DNA of 64,000 nt from Gavia stellata (taxonomy: Eukaryota > Chordata > Aves > Gaviiformes > Gaviidae): positions 4,216,001 through 4,280,000 of the forward strand of contig NC_082600.1 of NCBI RefSeq assembly GCF_030936135.1. Reading direction: 5' to 3'. The notes beneath the pieces are model-generated. The model saw only the letters and a program-made list of their open reading frames with translations. It was not told where the DNA came from and did not search any database. How positions within the stretch are numbered: position 1 is the first letter of the stretch; each line of letters opens with the position of its first letter. Both the position numbers and the translations under genes were made by a program. Positions 23,804-35,718 of the stretch are shown here, one piece after another.

Positions 23804-25643
23804 CCGGCGGCGGCAGCAGCGCGGCCCGGGGCTCGCCGCGGGGCACAGCCGCTGGAGCCGCCGTTTCCCGCCCCGGCGCGGTGGTCGGCGGTCCCGGGGC
23901 GGGCGGAGAGGGGAACTCGTGAGGCGGCCCGCAGCGCGTCCTCTAGGGCCGGGGGAAGCTGCCCGTCCCCAACACGCGTGGGTGCTTTGAGCGCCCTTCC
24001 GCGGCGGCCCGGCCCGCTCTGCCGCCTTCGGGGTGGTTTTAACCCCGGCCATTTAAGAGCCCCTAATCCATAAGCGAAATATTTCTCCTCAGGAAAACCC
24101 CTTACCTTAGCATCGCAGTCCGTGGCCCGCGCCGTGGCCGCGCCGAGGCCGGGCGATGCGCCGCTTCCCTCCATCCTTATCATCCGTGAATCTAGGGAAT
24201 AGGAACCGTCTTTAAATAAGAGTCCGAACCGGCACAAACGGAGAAAAAAAGAATATATTCTCCGCTTCCTGTACCTCCCCACCCAGCGATACATACATCC
24301 CGCCAAGGCAACCGGGCTTCCTGAAAAACCGTCACACGCGGAAGGAGCTGCGTTGTGAGGTCCAGCGTGGTGGTCGGTGGCAGCGGGCAGGACGTGTCCC
24401 ACACCGCGCCGGGTGATGGGAAGCCACATCCCGACAAAGCCGTGCCCTCCCCGGCAGCCTCGGGGATGGCTCTGCCAGCCCAGAGCCTTCTCCGCCAGCA
24501 CCGTTCCCACGTCCTGTGCTGCCAACAGCAGCGGGAGCTTTGCCATCATAGAGGCAACAAAAACCCTCTTAATGGGGATGATAAATTCTTGCCATCTTTT
24601 CACTTTTGCTGTTATAATGGGAGATATTTATAAAGGGCTGTTCCTCTCTTTTCCCATACGCATTAATAAAAGCTTTCTCGAGCTCGCTCTGGGCAGAGTA
24701 AGCCAGGTTTTACACATAAACAGCGCGGAGAATTCGGGTTGCCTCGAACAGTGGGAGGATGGACAGCAGATGACCCCCACCCACCCACCCAAATCCTCTC
24801 GGGGCCTTAATCCCTGTCGATGTAACTCCCCATTTCATCCCCCGCAAACTTGTAGGATAATTTACAGGGTGATGGCTTGGGAGCGCAGGGGAAAGCCGGT
24901 CTGTAACAATAAAGCTTTCACAGATTGTATCTCCGTGTTCTTCCAGTGTAAAACAATAGGGCAATAAATAGAAAGGGTTACTCTCAACCCGAAGGGTTTG
25001 GATGAGGTTCCCAGCTGATGCAATTCAATACAGCTCCGCCGGAGCTAGTAACCTTTTAGTACAGCTGATCGCCCGCCGTGGGGTAGAGGCTGCTGGTTCA
25101 TTGTGCTTTTAAAACTGTTTGCGGAGCTTATCTTTCCCCGAGGACGGGGAAAGCCGTTCTCTCTGCCTTCTCCATCCTGGCCGGGGCCGGGCACTGCCGA
25201 CCCCGGGGCTCTCCTTTCCTCCCAGCGCCGCTGCTCGGCGGTGGGTGTGCGGAGAGGCGGGCAGCGTGATCTCCAATGCTCGGCCGAGACGCAAAGCAAG
25301 GTCAAAAATGCACTGGCGAAGCTCTTGCGTCAGAGGCAGCCAAGCATCCCCGGGGCTCTTCCCACTGTTTGCAAGAAGTCCTCACCCCGTACAAGCAGCA
25401 ATAGCCAAATAAGGTGCCGAAACGCACGGCCGCTTCCATCGGGACAGGGATGATACCTACCAGATCTGCCGGCAGCGCAGCTCCCTGCCCACCGTTCCTT
25501 CTGCCTCTGCTCTGTGGAAACCGGGATGCTTTTCCGATGAAATGACTCAATGGGCATCTTTGGGAAAATCAGCGCTGAAGCTGAGCGGCTCCTTCCCTGT
25601 TGCGGGTTTATTTGACTTGTTTTGCCCCTTTTTTTAATCATGA

Positions 25644-25668
25644 TTTTTTTTTTTTTTTTTTTTTTTTT
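25644..25668. repeat. Poly(T) tract
   Basis: An uninterrupted run of about 25 T is followed by GTTTTTAAACTG. No adjacent retroposed gene is evident on either side, so it is left as simple homopolymer. Confidence 0.85.
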
Positions 25669-26690
25669 GTTTTTAAACTGTTACATGCGGTTGTTGAAAC
25701 CAGCTGGCTTTCCTGCCTGGCTGCTCCGGGGCTGCAGGCAAGCCGGTCAGACTGGCTCTTCCCAGGGTGACCGGCCACGGAAATCTGCCCTGTGCATTTG
25801 GGTGCCTCGGCTGGGTGACTGGAGCAGGAAAAGCAGCACGACTGAGCGCCCGGCCCGTCTCCATATACAGAGACGAAGAAATTCCCCAAACCTCCGTGTA
25901 GACAAAAGCTCCGTTTCCTCAAATGCTCCAGCGCGGCCGAGCACAATGGGCTCTGACCTGGTGGTGGGCAGCCCCCGCCTCGCCCCCATCACCCCTCCGG
26001 TTCACCCGGGTTTCGGTATTCCCCGTCTGCAGCTTCTTCCTTAACAAGGGCGAAGTTTCAAAAGAAATCCCAAAAAAGGAGAAATGCAGATGCCTGGTTT
26101 TCCCTGGCACTTTTTGTGTCTAACACCTCCTTGCCTGTGCGCTCCTTTACAACTCCCTGCCACCGGTACCGCTCCTCTATACCCAGGGTTTGCAAGCTCT
26201 TTACTTCTCCCTGAGTTTTACTCTGAGCTCTTTACAGGCATCCCTTAAGCGACGGGGGACTTGGAGCGTTACTTGAGTCCCTTTTTAAAAAATGCGCTAC
26301 TAGAAATAAACTTGGGCAGTGACTGAACAGCAGCACAAACCACTTATCCCCTGTTCCCACATCTCTGGCACCGCCTAACAGCAGGTGAGAGAGGTTCAAA
26401 CCACCTGGGTGGTTTTCTCCATGTGTCTCTTCATCTCCTTCCACCTCTAAGCGTCTTTTGGACATAGGCAAGGTTCACTTCTCACAAATGAGCATTTCCT
26501 AGCAGAGAGAAGGTCATGCTCCTGGCAAAGGAAGCGTGCTGGGTAACTCCGCTTCCTTGTTTATTCCCGACCACATTCATTCTTCCCTGATTTTGTCATT
26601 TCGGAAATGTCCACGTGACTTGGCTTTTTAATTTTTCTGAATGTGTGTGCAGGGTAATGAAGCTGTCACAGCTACGTATCGTACAAACGC

Positions 26691-27262
26691 GTGGCCAGCA
26701 GGACAAGGGCAGCGATCGTGCCCCTGTACTCGGCGCTGGTGAAACCCCACCGCAAATCCTGTGTTCAGTTTTGGGCCCCTCACTCCAAGAAGGACATTGA
26801 GGTGCTGGAGCGTGTCCAGAGAAGGGCGACGGAGCTGGTGAGGGGTCTGGAGCACAAGTCTGATGAGGAGCGGCTGAGGGAGCTGGGGTTGTTCAGTCTG
26901 GAGAAGAGGAGGCTGAGGGGAGACCTCATCGCTCTCTACAACTTCCTGAAAGGGGGTTGTGGTGAGGTGGGTGTTGGTCTCTTCTCCCAAGTGACTAGTG
27001 ACAGGACTAGAGGAAATGGCCTCAAGTTGCTCCAGGGGAGGTTTAGATTGGATATTAGGAAAAATTTCTTCACCAAAAAGGTTGTCAGACACTGGAACAG
27101 GCTGCCCAGGGAGGTGGTGGAGTCACCATCCCTGGAGGTGTTTAAAAGATGTGTGGATGAGGCGCTTAGGGACATGGTTTAGTGGTGGACTTGGCAGTAT
27201 TAGGTTGGACTCTCTTAAAGGTCTTTCCCAACCTAAATGATTCTATGATTCTATGATTCTAT
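26691..27262 (+). mobile_element. CR1 LINE, 5'-truncated, with intact C-terminal pol frame
   Basis: This fragment of about 570 bp encodes, in one open frame ending at 27182, the last ~160 residues of the CR1 ORF2 (endonuclease-reverse transcriptase) protein. Recognisable stretches are [50 protein letters not shown] and [15 protein letters not shown], ending DMV before the stop. After the stop comes the CR1 3' UTR with its TTGGACT block and a tail of three ATTCTATG-type units. The reverse-transcriptase catalytic core and endonuclease are missing, so the element is dead. The uninterrupted frame suggests a fairly recent insertion. It is close to the 51477-52042 copy. Confidence 0.95.
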
Positions 27263-30200
27263 CTATCACCTGGTACATGCATAGCGTTATTCAGCATCCT
27301 TGTAACGATAGGGTGGATAATATTTGGGATTAAGGTCTTAAAGGTTGTGGAGGTTTAGTCTTTCTAGATTGTAGTAATTCCCTCTTGTGATCTTGCAAAG
27401 ATTATTCAGCATCTCCATACCTCACTGCCCAACAGTAGAGTATTATTTGCTTATGTCCCTTAGGACACAACTCCAGCAATGCAATCCCACTGCTTTGCTC
27501 ACGCGTAGCTTTCCTCCAGGCTCATCATCTCAGCTGGATGTAATGTTTGCTTCTGATAAATGAGGACAGAAGAATTCCCAGGAGTTTGTCTCATCTTTGG
27601 GCCTATCCATAACGGAGTGTCAGCACCCTTTTCCGGGCGGGTTCGTAGCTGGTGTGGTGTCTTTGGGTTTTCCTACCACTTGTGGGGGAGGATGGAGATG
27701 ACAGCAGGTATCGGAGCTGGAGGGGTATGTGGAGCCCGGGGTTGAACACACAAGGCAGCACTGCGTATCTTCACAGAGTTTGAGGGCCAGGAATAGGTCT
27801 GTAGACTCAAGTCTTCACATCCTCAGGATGGGACGTTTGTCCTAGTTACCCCAAGGGAAGTTCAGGCAACCTGATGTGGAAATGCAGCTGGGTGCTCTGG
27901 GCAAAGAGTACTGCTGCCAAGATGGGTATCCGTACCTAAAGCAAGAGCCATCAACCTTATGAGGACCATGTGGCCAGATCTCTCCTCCTTATGGCCAAGG
28001 ACACATGGGATGAAACCAGGGACCAAGATTTGAGACTGTCACAACCATCCCTCTTGGCCCTTCATGCCCGAAGGTTACAAAATCCATCCCTGCAGCTGGA
28101 ATAAATCCGAGCTTGCTAGAGATAGCTACGCTCAGGTAAGAGACACAGGAGCCAGAGCGAGCTACCTCCTCCCTTGGTAAGTCGAGCCAAGGTTTCATTG
28201 CCCTACAGCTACAAAATTGCATTTCATTTCCATTCTGCATGTGCCTAACATCAGCCATGGTGCACTGGAGCTCGCTGGGTTTGTGCTGCAGGACAAACCC
28301 CGCCGCAGGGCTCTTCTCTGACCCCTCTTCACCTTCTTTCCAGGAATTGGGGCCAATTAAGCTCTTGAAGCCTCAGGCTGGGAGGTTTGTTTCCCAGCCT
28401 CTTCCTCTGAAATCAGCTCTTCATAACAAACTCCACTGGCTCTCCTGTCTCGGCGTGTGTCAGGCATTAGTTTCCTGTTGACATTAATCCCTGTGCTGTC
28501 GTTTATCTTTTATCCTTTTTCTATCATGTGGTCATGTCCTTCTGGTATTTCCAGCTGCCAGGAGTGACCTCCACCAAGGGTGACCCTTGCCTTGGCCCAG
28601 AAAGGAGGCAACGTGCCTCAAATCGTTCTCTAGTCATCCCCAAGGTCAGAAGGGTCCTTGAACTTTGTGTCTGAAAGGGACGGTGGGTCCTGGAGCATCC
28701 TCTTGACATCTGTTTTAGCCACAGGGAGTTGTTAGCAGAACACTTGAATCCACGTGATGGAGAAGTTGGATACATCCCAGGTAAATTTTCCCAAAAGTTG
28801 ATTCATCCCAGGGCTGAAAATGTCCTTCCAGCTCCCTGGCCGGTGCCTGAGTATCTCACAACAGCCATGCCCAGGACCCTGCTCTTGTTGCTGATCTTCC
28901 TCTGCATCACCTGTGCCTGGCTCATGGGTTTGGGACCGCTCCTCATCCTCACCTTGGACTCTTAATGTTACCTCATGACGTGCAGCATCAAATCACGCTG
29001 CTCTGCACAGCCCGTGTTTTAGTCAAGGATGGGGCAGAAATGCTGCACAGGGATGCAGGAACGTGTCTCTCCCAGCTGCCATCCCCATCGGTCTCTCAAC
29101 CAGCCCCAGGACACCCAGGGATGTTGGACCATTGCCTCCATCCCGCCCATTGCCAAGGTTTGCAAATTCTTTTGGCAAAACCTGTCCCAAATGTAGCTTT
29201 CCCCGGCTGCTTGCACCGGCTCTCAGAGGGTGCTCTCCTGTGGGTGCTGCGGATGCTTTGCGTGGTGCTGTTGGCAAGCGGTCGGCGTAACTCATTTTCT
29301 AGAAACCCAGGATGGAAAACGCTGTGTTTTGATGAGGTAATCCCAGAATGTGATCAGTCTGTAGAGTTTTTTGGCTAAAAGTGACTTCAAAGGGTACTTT
29401 ACCGCACCACTGATTTGCACTTGCCCAAGGGAAAGGGGGTAACTCCAGCCCAAAGGTTCAAATATCTCACCCCCCGCCTCTTCTCCTGTAATATACAACA
29501 TATTAAACCACTTTCTATTGTCCATCAGATTTTTTGAGCCTTTGCCATTCCCGTTCTGGCTTTTCTCCACCTCCAGAAGGCCTTCTATTCATTTGCCTTT
29601 ACAAATACAAAGTACAAGCTGGAAGGCTGAATTTCTCCCATGGAGCTGGGGCTCGAAGAAAACCCAAATGTCACGCAATGCTCAATCACCATCCCTGGAG
29701 GTGGTGAGTCTGGGGTGTTAGAAGAAACACCCGGCATCATTTATCCACTGCTAGTCAGCGAGAAAAAAAAACAGAAATCCCGAAAAATTCATCTGATGGC
29801 TCCAACACCATCATCTGCAGAGCCGGACGGATAATGGAAAGGCTCTATTTGGAAATGATTTACTGGGAAGCGGGTGGGGGGGGGTGGGGGGGGAAGATTC
29901 CCAAATCACACTGTCAGTTATTGATAGCTGCTATTCAGGCCCTTTCGGGGCAGCTGCTTGATGGGAAGCAGAGTGTGGGAAAGCAACCTGCGCTGGCACC
30001 CAGCACCCTGCAGATCTGCCCAGGTTGTGAAAGAGGGGAGGAAAACTGCCCCCCGCACCCTGCGTAGCCCCGTCCTGTGTATTTGCAAAGCGGCAGCCCC
30101 GCGGCCGGCATCACCAAGTGCTATAGCATCAACCCTCCACCCCACCCCAAGCCGTGGCACCGACGCTTCCCGTTATCTCTCCAGCCCCAGCTCTCCCCTC

Positions 30201-32774
30201 CCCAACGGTCTGGGGAAACTGGCTCCCAGCCCGCGGGTTTTCCCTCTATCAGCGCAGGGAGCAGCGAGGCGAAGCTCGTCCGTCACGCCTCGTTCGGGGG
30301 CCCGAGGGCTGCGGAGGCATTGGGCATCCCTTGAGACATGCCGGACCATTCCCACCCGCGCTCTGGAGTCGAAATCAATTCAAGACACGTGGGGGTCAAA
30401 GACAAAGCCCGGCGAGAGCAAATTGGTGTCCTGCCCAGGCCTGGGGTTTCACCACACCAGTTTTTCTTTGCAAGCGTTGCTCAAATTCCTCCAGCCTGTG
30501 AAAAATTTTGCTCAGGGTAAGATGAGCTCCCCAGGGCACTGTTTGACCCCATGGCATTGCAAAAATCACCAAATCGTGAAATAGAATAGCAAATCCAGCC
30601 CTGGGGACTGGCTATCCAGCGGTGCTCCAGGAACATGAGGATGAGGAGGGACTGGGATGATTTTCCACCTGTGGAAACCCCAGAAACCCCAGCCGGGGCC
30701 ACCCGTCCCCTCTGGCCAGCACTGGGATGCTCCCCACTGGCTGCACGACCGACCCGCTTGGTACCGGTGTCCTGGTCCCCACCCCGCAGCCCCAGAAGGA
30801 TGCTCTGGAGATGGGTTTATTCTTCATCTCCCATAACCAGGGGTATGACAGCAGCACCTTGGGGGGTGAATGGGGAAACCCAGACACCGCCCCACGATGT
30901 AGAGAGCAAACACCAGTGTGGGCAGCTGGGCAACCCCAATTAGCCCCCGAAACTCTGTGCCTCCCCTTTGTGTGGCATCCTGAGAAGGAGCCACGTGGCC
31001 CCAAGCTCGCTGGGGAGCAGCTGCCCAAATGCCCCCAAGCGTAGCCAGAAGGAAGGAGAAGCTGGCAGCAACAGTCCTGTGGAAGAGCCGCCACTTCATT
31101 CCCATCTCCCGATCCCAAAAGCATCCAAAGCCTCAGGAATAAGGGACTCAGGGCAAGCCATGCAGGTGCAGGGAGCAGGGAGCACAAGTTCCCCAAGGCT
31201 GCGAAGCCTCAAAGGCTAAACAAGAATAGCAGCAGCTCCATAAATCGCATTCATCCTATAAAACATACCCTCCTGATAAATCCCACCCCTGCTGCGGGAA
31301 GCTGTGAAGGCTGGAGGAGGAGGGCACCGAGGACGGAGCCACTCGGGTTTGGCCGCCTTTGCTCATGCACTGCTGGAGAACAAAAAGCTCCGAACACGGG
31401 TTTTTATCGAAATGCACGTCAGAGCTCTGCGAAAGCCGGGCTGATAACAGGCACCTGAGCAAAGGAACCGATGCGACGCGGGCACCGGGGGCACACGTGC
31501 CGTGGGAGGGCATTCGGCCACCCAGCCCTGATGGAGCCATCATCCAAGGCGCTTTTGCCCTGTGTGAATCACCCCAATTTTACCCCAGACCCCAAGTTGT
31601 GGGTGCAGGGGAAACGACCCAGCGTCGTCCCCTAACACCACTTCACTTGAGCGTCCGTGGGGCTGCCCCAGACCACTCTTCTGTCTTGTTTTTAACCAAA
31701 CACAAGCATATCCTGGCTCCTCTTGCTGGGTTTGGGGTGTTTGTCAGCAGCCTCCCTGGGCACAGGTCACCCAACTTCCCCAGGTATGAACAGCTGCAGC
31801 CAAGGAAATTGTGGCAATTTTCTCCCCATTTTACAGATGGAGATGCCGAGGCTGGACGCACGGCAGTGACTTAACAACCACTGAGGATGCAGTTCCCCGC
31901 TGGAGCCGGGATCGTGCCACCCGGGATGGCTGATGTGGTTTGGTACGGTGGGAAAGCACAACAGCCCCTGTGTGCAGGTTTGGGTCAAAAATAACCCCAA
32001 ACCACTTCCTTTTGCAGGGAAAATAACACCCGGAGGCTGCAGAGAAACAGGAGGGTTAGTGCACCAGCGGATGCTGGGCTCAAAATTCCCAGTCACGTCC
32101 ACCTCTCTCTGCTGCGGATCGCTTCATCTCTCAGTGCTGCACTGAAGTTTTCTGAGCTGAATAAAGGGATTTGGGGAATTTTCAAGCAGAAAACAAATGG
32201 ATCTATTTTTTTACTTGCCTCTCAGACACCTGAGATGCCCCGTGTAGCTGCAGCAGCTGAGCACATTTGGGAGCCTGTTGCGCTGGGGGAAACTGGAGAC
32301 GGATGATGCCCAGACAGCTGGATGGTTTTGTGCTTTTTCGGCTTCAGTCTTCACCGGAAAGGTCAGATGCAAGCGGGATGGTAATGCAGTTAGCGCCGGA
32401 AAAACAGAGACAGAGCAGAGTGGAGTGGTTTAATAAGGTAGATGTTATCGAATCAGCTGGGTGGGATGAACTTCGCCTCTGAGCAGAGTGGTCTGAAGCG
32501 ATGGGCAGGTCCCGTAGGAAGGAGAGGTGGGCTCTCAGCCGGCCAGGAATAGACAACGTAGGGAGATGTTGAGAATCCCCAAACCCCGTGTAGCACGAAA
32601 TCGCAGTGACTTGCAGGCTCCTAGAAGACACACAGCGATCTGCAGCCAAGGGTGCTGTCGGGTACCTCAGTTTCTGGTGCAGCCCTGTGTCCCCTGCAAA
32701 CTGGGGATAGGGGAGAGGTGGGCTCGATGAGGTCCCCTCTGGGGACCCCTGCTCCCGGTTCATCAGTGGTTTGT

Positions 32775-33140
32775 GGTGAGATGGGAGTGTGACCGAGGAG
32801 GAAAGGTTATAAGAATTCAGGCTGTTTACCCTAGAGAAAAACCACAGCCGATAACATCTTCGGGTAGATAAAAGAGGGTTTATCTGAAGAGGGAGGGATG
32901 GAAAAGGGAACAAATGCTCTGTTCCCCATTTCCACAACAGATAGGCAGAAAGCAATGGGGAAATCACCTGGAGAAAAGTTCAGGTTAGCTCTTCAGGGAG
33001 ACTGTTTAGGTGTAAGGCAGTGAAGGACTGCAGAGGGAGGGGAATCCCCATCGTCAGAGGTTTTTAAAGCTGAGCCAGAAAACACACGTCCCAGATGGTC
33101 TATGTGCCTGCTCTGAGCCAGGGGGGCTCTCCCACCTTCT
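32775..33140 (+). mobile_element. Ancient, diverged CR1-family LINE remnant
   Basis: The order of blocks follows a CR1 3' end but each is eroded: GGCTGTTTACCCTAGAGAAAA, then AACAGATAGGCAGAAAGCAATGGG, then TCAGGTTAGCTC...ACTGTTTAGGTGTAAGGCAGTGAAGGACTG, then GAATCCCCATCGTCAGAGGTTTTTAAAG, then AGATGGTCTATGTGCCTGCTCTGAGCCAGGGGGG. This order resembles the older CR1/L3-like copies known from amniotes rather than the young bird subfamilies elsewhere in the window. No open frame remains. Ends are approximate. Confidence 0.65.
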
Positions 33141-33582
33141 CTGATCCGTAAAAGCTTTCAGCATCTCATTGCTTAAACAGGAGGATGCTGGAGCTGCTGC
33201 CTGATCTAAAGGGCAACAGTTTCATTCTCTCCAAAGATGGGCTTGAAATTAGTGCCATGCACAGACTTGGTCCAATGCCCACTTGCAGGTAAATCCCTGC
33301 GCTCCACTGCGCGCTGAATCCAGTACTGAGGATGCTCCAACCCCACCACGCGCCAGAAGGATGGCCGTCCACTCATGTCCTTGCAACCGCGTGTGGCTAA
33401 GACCACAGGATGGAGAGCACATCGCTACTAGACCATCCCATGGGCCAACAAAAATACCAGGAACACAGCCCAGGTGGGAGCAGAGAGGTGGCAAGTGCTG
33501 GGGGGCCAGGACCCTGCATCCCTGCTGCTGGCTAGCGCTGTAGGAAGCTGGTCTGGGACTGCTTCTGGGGTGCAGCAGGATG

Positions 33583-34322
33583 ATCATAAAATCATAGAAT
33601 CACAGACTGGTTTGGGTTGGAAGGGACCTTTAAAGGTCGTCTAGTCCAACCCCCCTGCAGTGAGCAGGGACATCTTCAACCAGACCAGGTTGGTCAGAGC
33701 CCCATCCGACCTGACCTTGAAGGTTTCCAGGGATGGCACATCTCCCACCTCTCTGGGCAACCTGGGCCAGGGTTTCACCACCCTCAGCGTAAAAAATTTC
33801 TTCCTTATATCTAGCCTGAATCTACGCTCCTTTAGTTTAAAACCACGACCCCTTGGCCTATTGCTACAGACCCTGCTGAAAAGTCTGTCCCCATCTTTCT
33901 CATAAGCCCCCTTTAAGTACTGGAAGGCAGCAATAGGGTCTCCCTGGAGCCTTCTCTTCTCCAGGCTGAACAACCCCAACTATCTCAGCCTGTCCCCATC
34001 GGAGAGGTGCTCCAGCCCTCTGACCGTTCTTGTGTCCCTCCTCTGGACCCGCTCCAACATGTCCATGTCCTTCTTATGTTGGGGACCCCCGAGCTGGATG
34101 CAGTGCTCCGGGGGGCTCTCACCAGAGTGGAGTAGAGGGTCAGAATCCCCTCCCTTGACCTGCTGGCCACGCTGCTCTGGATGCAGCCCAGGATACAGTT
34201 GGCTTTCCGGGCTGCGAGCGCACATTGCCGGCTCATGTCCAGCTTTTCATCCCCCAGTTCCCCCAAGTCCTTCTCCGCAGGGCTGCTCTCCATCCCTTCA
34301 GCCCCCAGCCTGTACTGATACC
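33583..34322 (-). mobile_element. CR1 LINE, 5'-truncated (about 740 bp)
   Basis: On the minus strand this copy ends with the CR1 3' terminus GGTCCCTTCCAACCCAAACC...ATTCTATGATTTTATGAT. It carries the ORF2 C terminus in broken frames ([53 protein letters not shown]). The inner end reads into a region equivalent to the CR1 [16 protein letters not shown] and [18 protein letters not shown] segments, split over two frames. It has the second type of 3' end seen here (GTTTGGGTTGGAAGGGACCTTTAAAGG in plus orientation), shared with 34973-35248 and distinct from the AAGGTTGGAAAAGACCTGTAAG type. Frameshifts mark it as inactive. Confidence 0.95.
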
Positions 34323-34972
34323 GATGGCATTAGCATTGATGGCAGAAGGTTGGACACATCTTGGACCTGCTGCTCCCCAGGGACCGTAGAGGCCAAGACA
34401 AGGTTGTGTTGCATGTTTTGCAGCTGGGTTAAAGCTGCAGCTCTCATGCAGCAGGCACAGCGTGGGCACTTGGTGCGAAGAGTCAAGTCCAGTCACCAGG
34501 GCAAGAAACTGCAGAAATCAGCTGGGGCTTGGAAAAGAATAAGGAAAACCAGCCAGAAAATAACTCCCTGCATTGAGAGCTGACTGCAAGCAACTGTTGT
34601 TTAAACATGGCAGAGTATCAGAGTGCTCGAGGAGCTGGATGTGTGTATGAGAGGAAGGTAGCTGGAGGTGGGTGCCAGTATTTTCTGGCAGCGTTAGGTT
34701 GGAAATATCCTTCAACTCCTTAGATAGCAAGCCGGAGATTACGATGCGAAGGAATGCACCACAAGCCGCTGCTGTGCACAGCCGTGGGAGGGTGGGAGGA
34801 GAAGCCAAGCCCCATGGCAGCGTGATAGGAGACAGCCTGGAGACGCATGGGGAAGAAGAGAAAATCAAGTTAATGCTCTGAAGTGGCTTAACAGGCCATC
34901 GGGAAGCTCTTGGGAAGGAGACCGGCACAGGGGGAGATGTGTTGGGTGAGAGGAGGTTTCCGTGGCAGAGAG

Positions 34973-35248
34973 ATCATAGAATCATGGAATGGTTTGGGTT
35001 GGAAGGGACCTTTAAAGCTCATCCAGTCCAACCCCCCTGCAGTGAGCAGGGACATCTTCAACCAGACCAGGCTGCTCAGAGCCCCATCCGACCCGACCTT
35101 GAAGGTTTCCAGGGTTGGGGCATCTCCCACCTCTCTGGGCAACCTGGGCCAGGGTTTCACCACCCTCAGCGTAAAAAATGTCTTCTTTATATCTAGTCTG
35201 AATGTCCCCTCTTTTAATTTAAAACCGTGACCCCTTGTCCTATCAAGA
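34973..35248 (-). mobile_element. CR1 LINE 3' fragment (about 275 bp)
   Basis: It begins ATCATAGAATCATGGAATGG in plus orientation and shares nearly the whole length with the 3' end of the copy at 33583-34322, including the TGCAGTGAGCAGGGACATCTTCAACC block. It has the same orientation and subfamily and lies only 650 bp away. It stops near 35248 after CCCCTTGTCCTATCAAGATGG. Confidence 0.94.
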
Positions 35249-35682
35249 TGGGGTGATGGTTATTCCCTGTGATGGACATCATGGTTCCAGCTGGGACTGC
35301 TGCTCCATGAGCAGCACAAACACAGCGAGAGCCCCAGGGAGCCTGAACTGAAGGAATGTGCAGGAGGAAGGTTTAGTGCCACCTTCTAGGGGATGGACAG
35401 GGGCACTGGGCAGGTTTGGGATCCCAACCCAGGCCCCCCCCACCCCCCCACCTTGGCCTGTGAAGTGACGAACGGGACCAGAGCATGCAGGCTTGGGCTT
35501 TGCCACGAGCTCTCCTATGCAGAGGTGCCATGCTCACGTGGCTTGAAGGAGCACAGAAAAGCATTTATCTCCTCGTTTGGCTCCCCAAAGCCCTCTGCAC
35601 CGAGCACCGGCTGCTTTTGGGAAACCCCATCTCCATCCGACAGCCCAAATCCCGACACATCTGCCCGGCGCTGGCCAGACCC

Positions 35683-35718
35683 TTGAAGGTCTGTGGCACC
35701 TTGAAGGTCTGTGGCACC
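35683..35718. repeat. Two tandem copies of an 18-bp unit
   Basis: TTGAAGGTCTGTGGCACC occurs twice in direct succession. This is a simple intergenic duplication. Confidence 0.85.

Larger units (their letters stand above)
23182..24180 (-). promoter_or_regulatory. FERMT2: FERMT2 CpG-island promoter and 5' UTR region
   Basis: The kilobase upstream of the FERMT2 ATG is very GC-rich with dense CG dinucleotides and ends abruptly near 24.2 kb. GC boxes (GGGCGG or complement) are seen near 23421-23434 and 23895-23905. A CArG element lies at 23534-23543, and on the minus strand it also reads as a TATA-like CCATAAAAGG. The region carries two (GGCTC)n arrays and a GGAGGA purine tract. The transcription start cannot be placed from sequence alone. 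A TATA-like use of the CArG element would put it near 23505, giving a 5' UTR of about 320 nt, but CpG-island promoters often use several starts and a noncoding first exon is possible. Confidence 0.75.

Noticed and set aside
23213..24603. Open frames of 279 and 366 codons (Ala-Glu-Pro-Ser-Arg or Arg-Leu-Gly-Ser-Ala repeats) on both strands
   Set aside because: They are driven by the GGCTC pentanucleotide arrays and CpG-island composition. The real coding sequence here is only the 157-bp FERMT2 exon.
25644..25668. Poly(T) as the tail of a processed pseudogene on the minus strand
   Set aside because: No retroposed coding sequence or target-site duplication is recognisable beside it.
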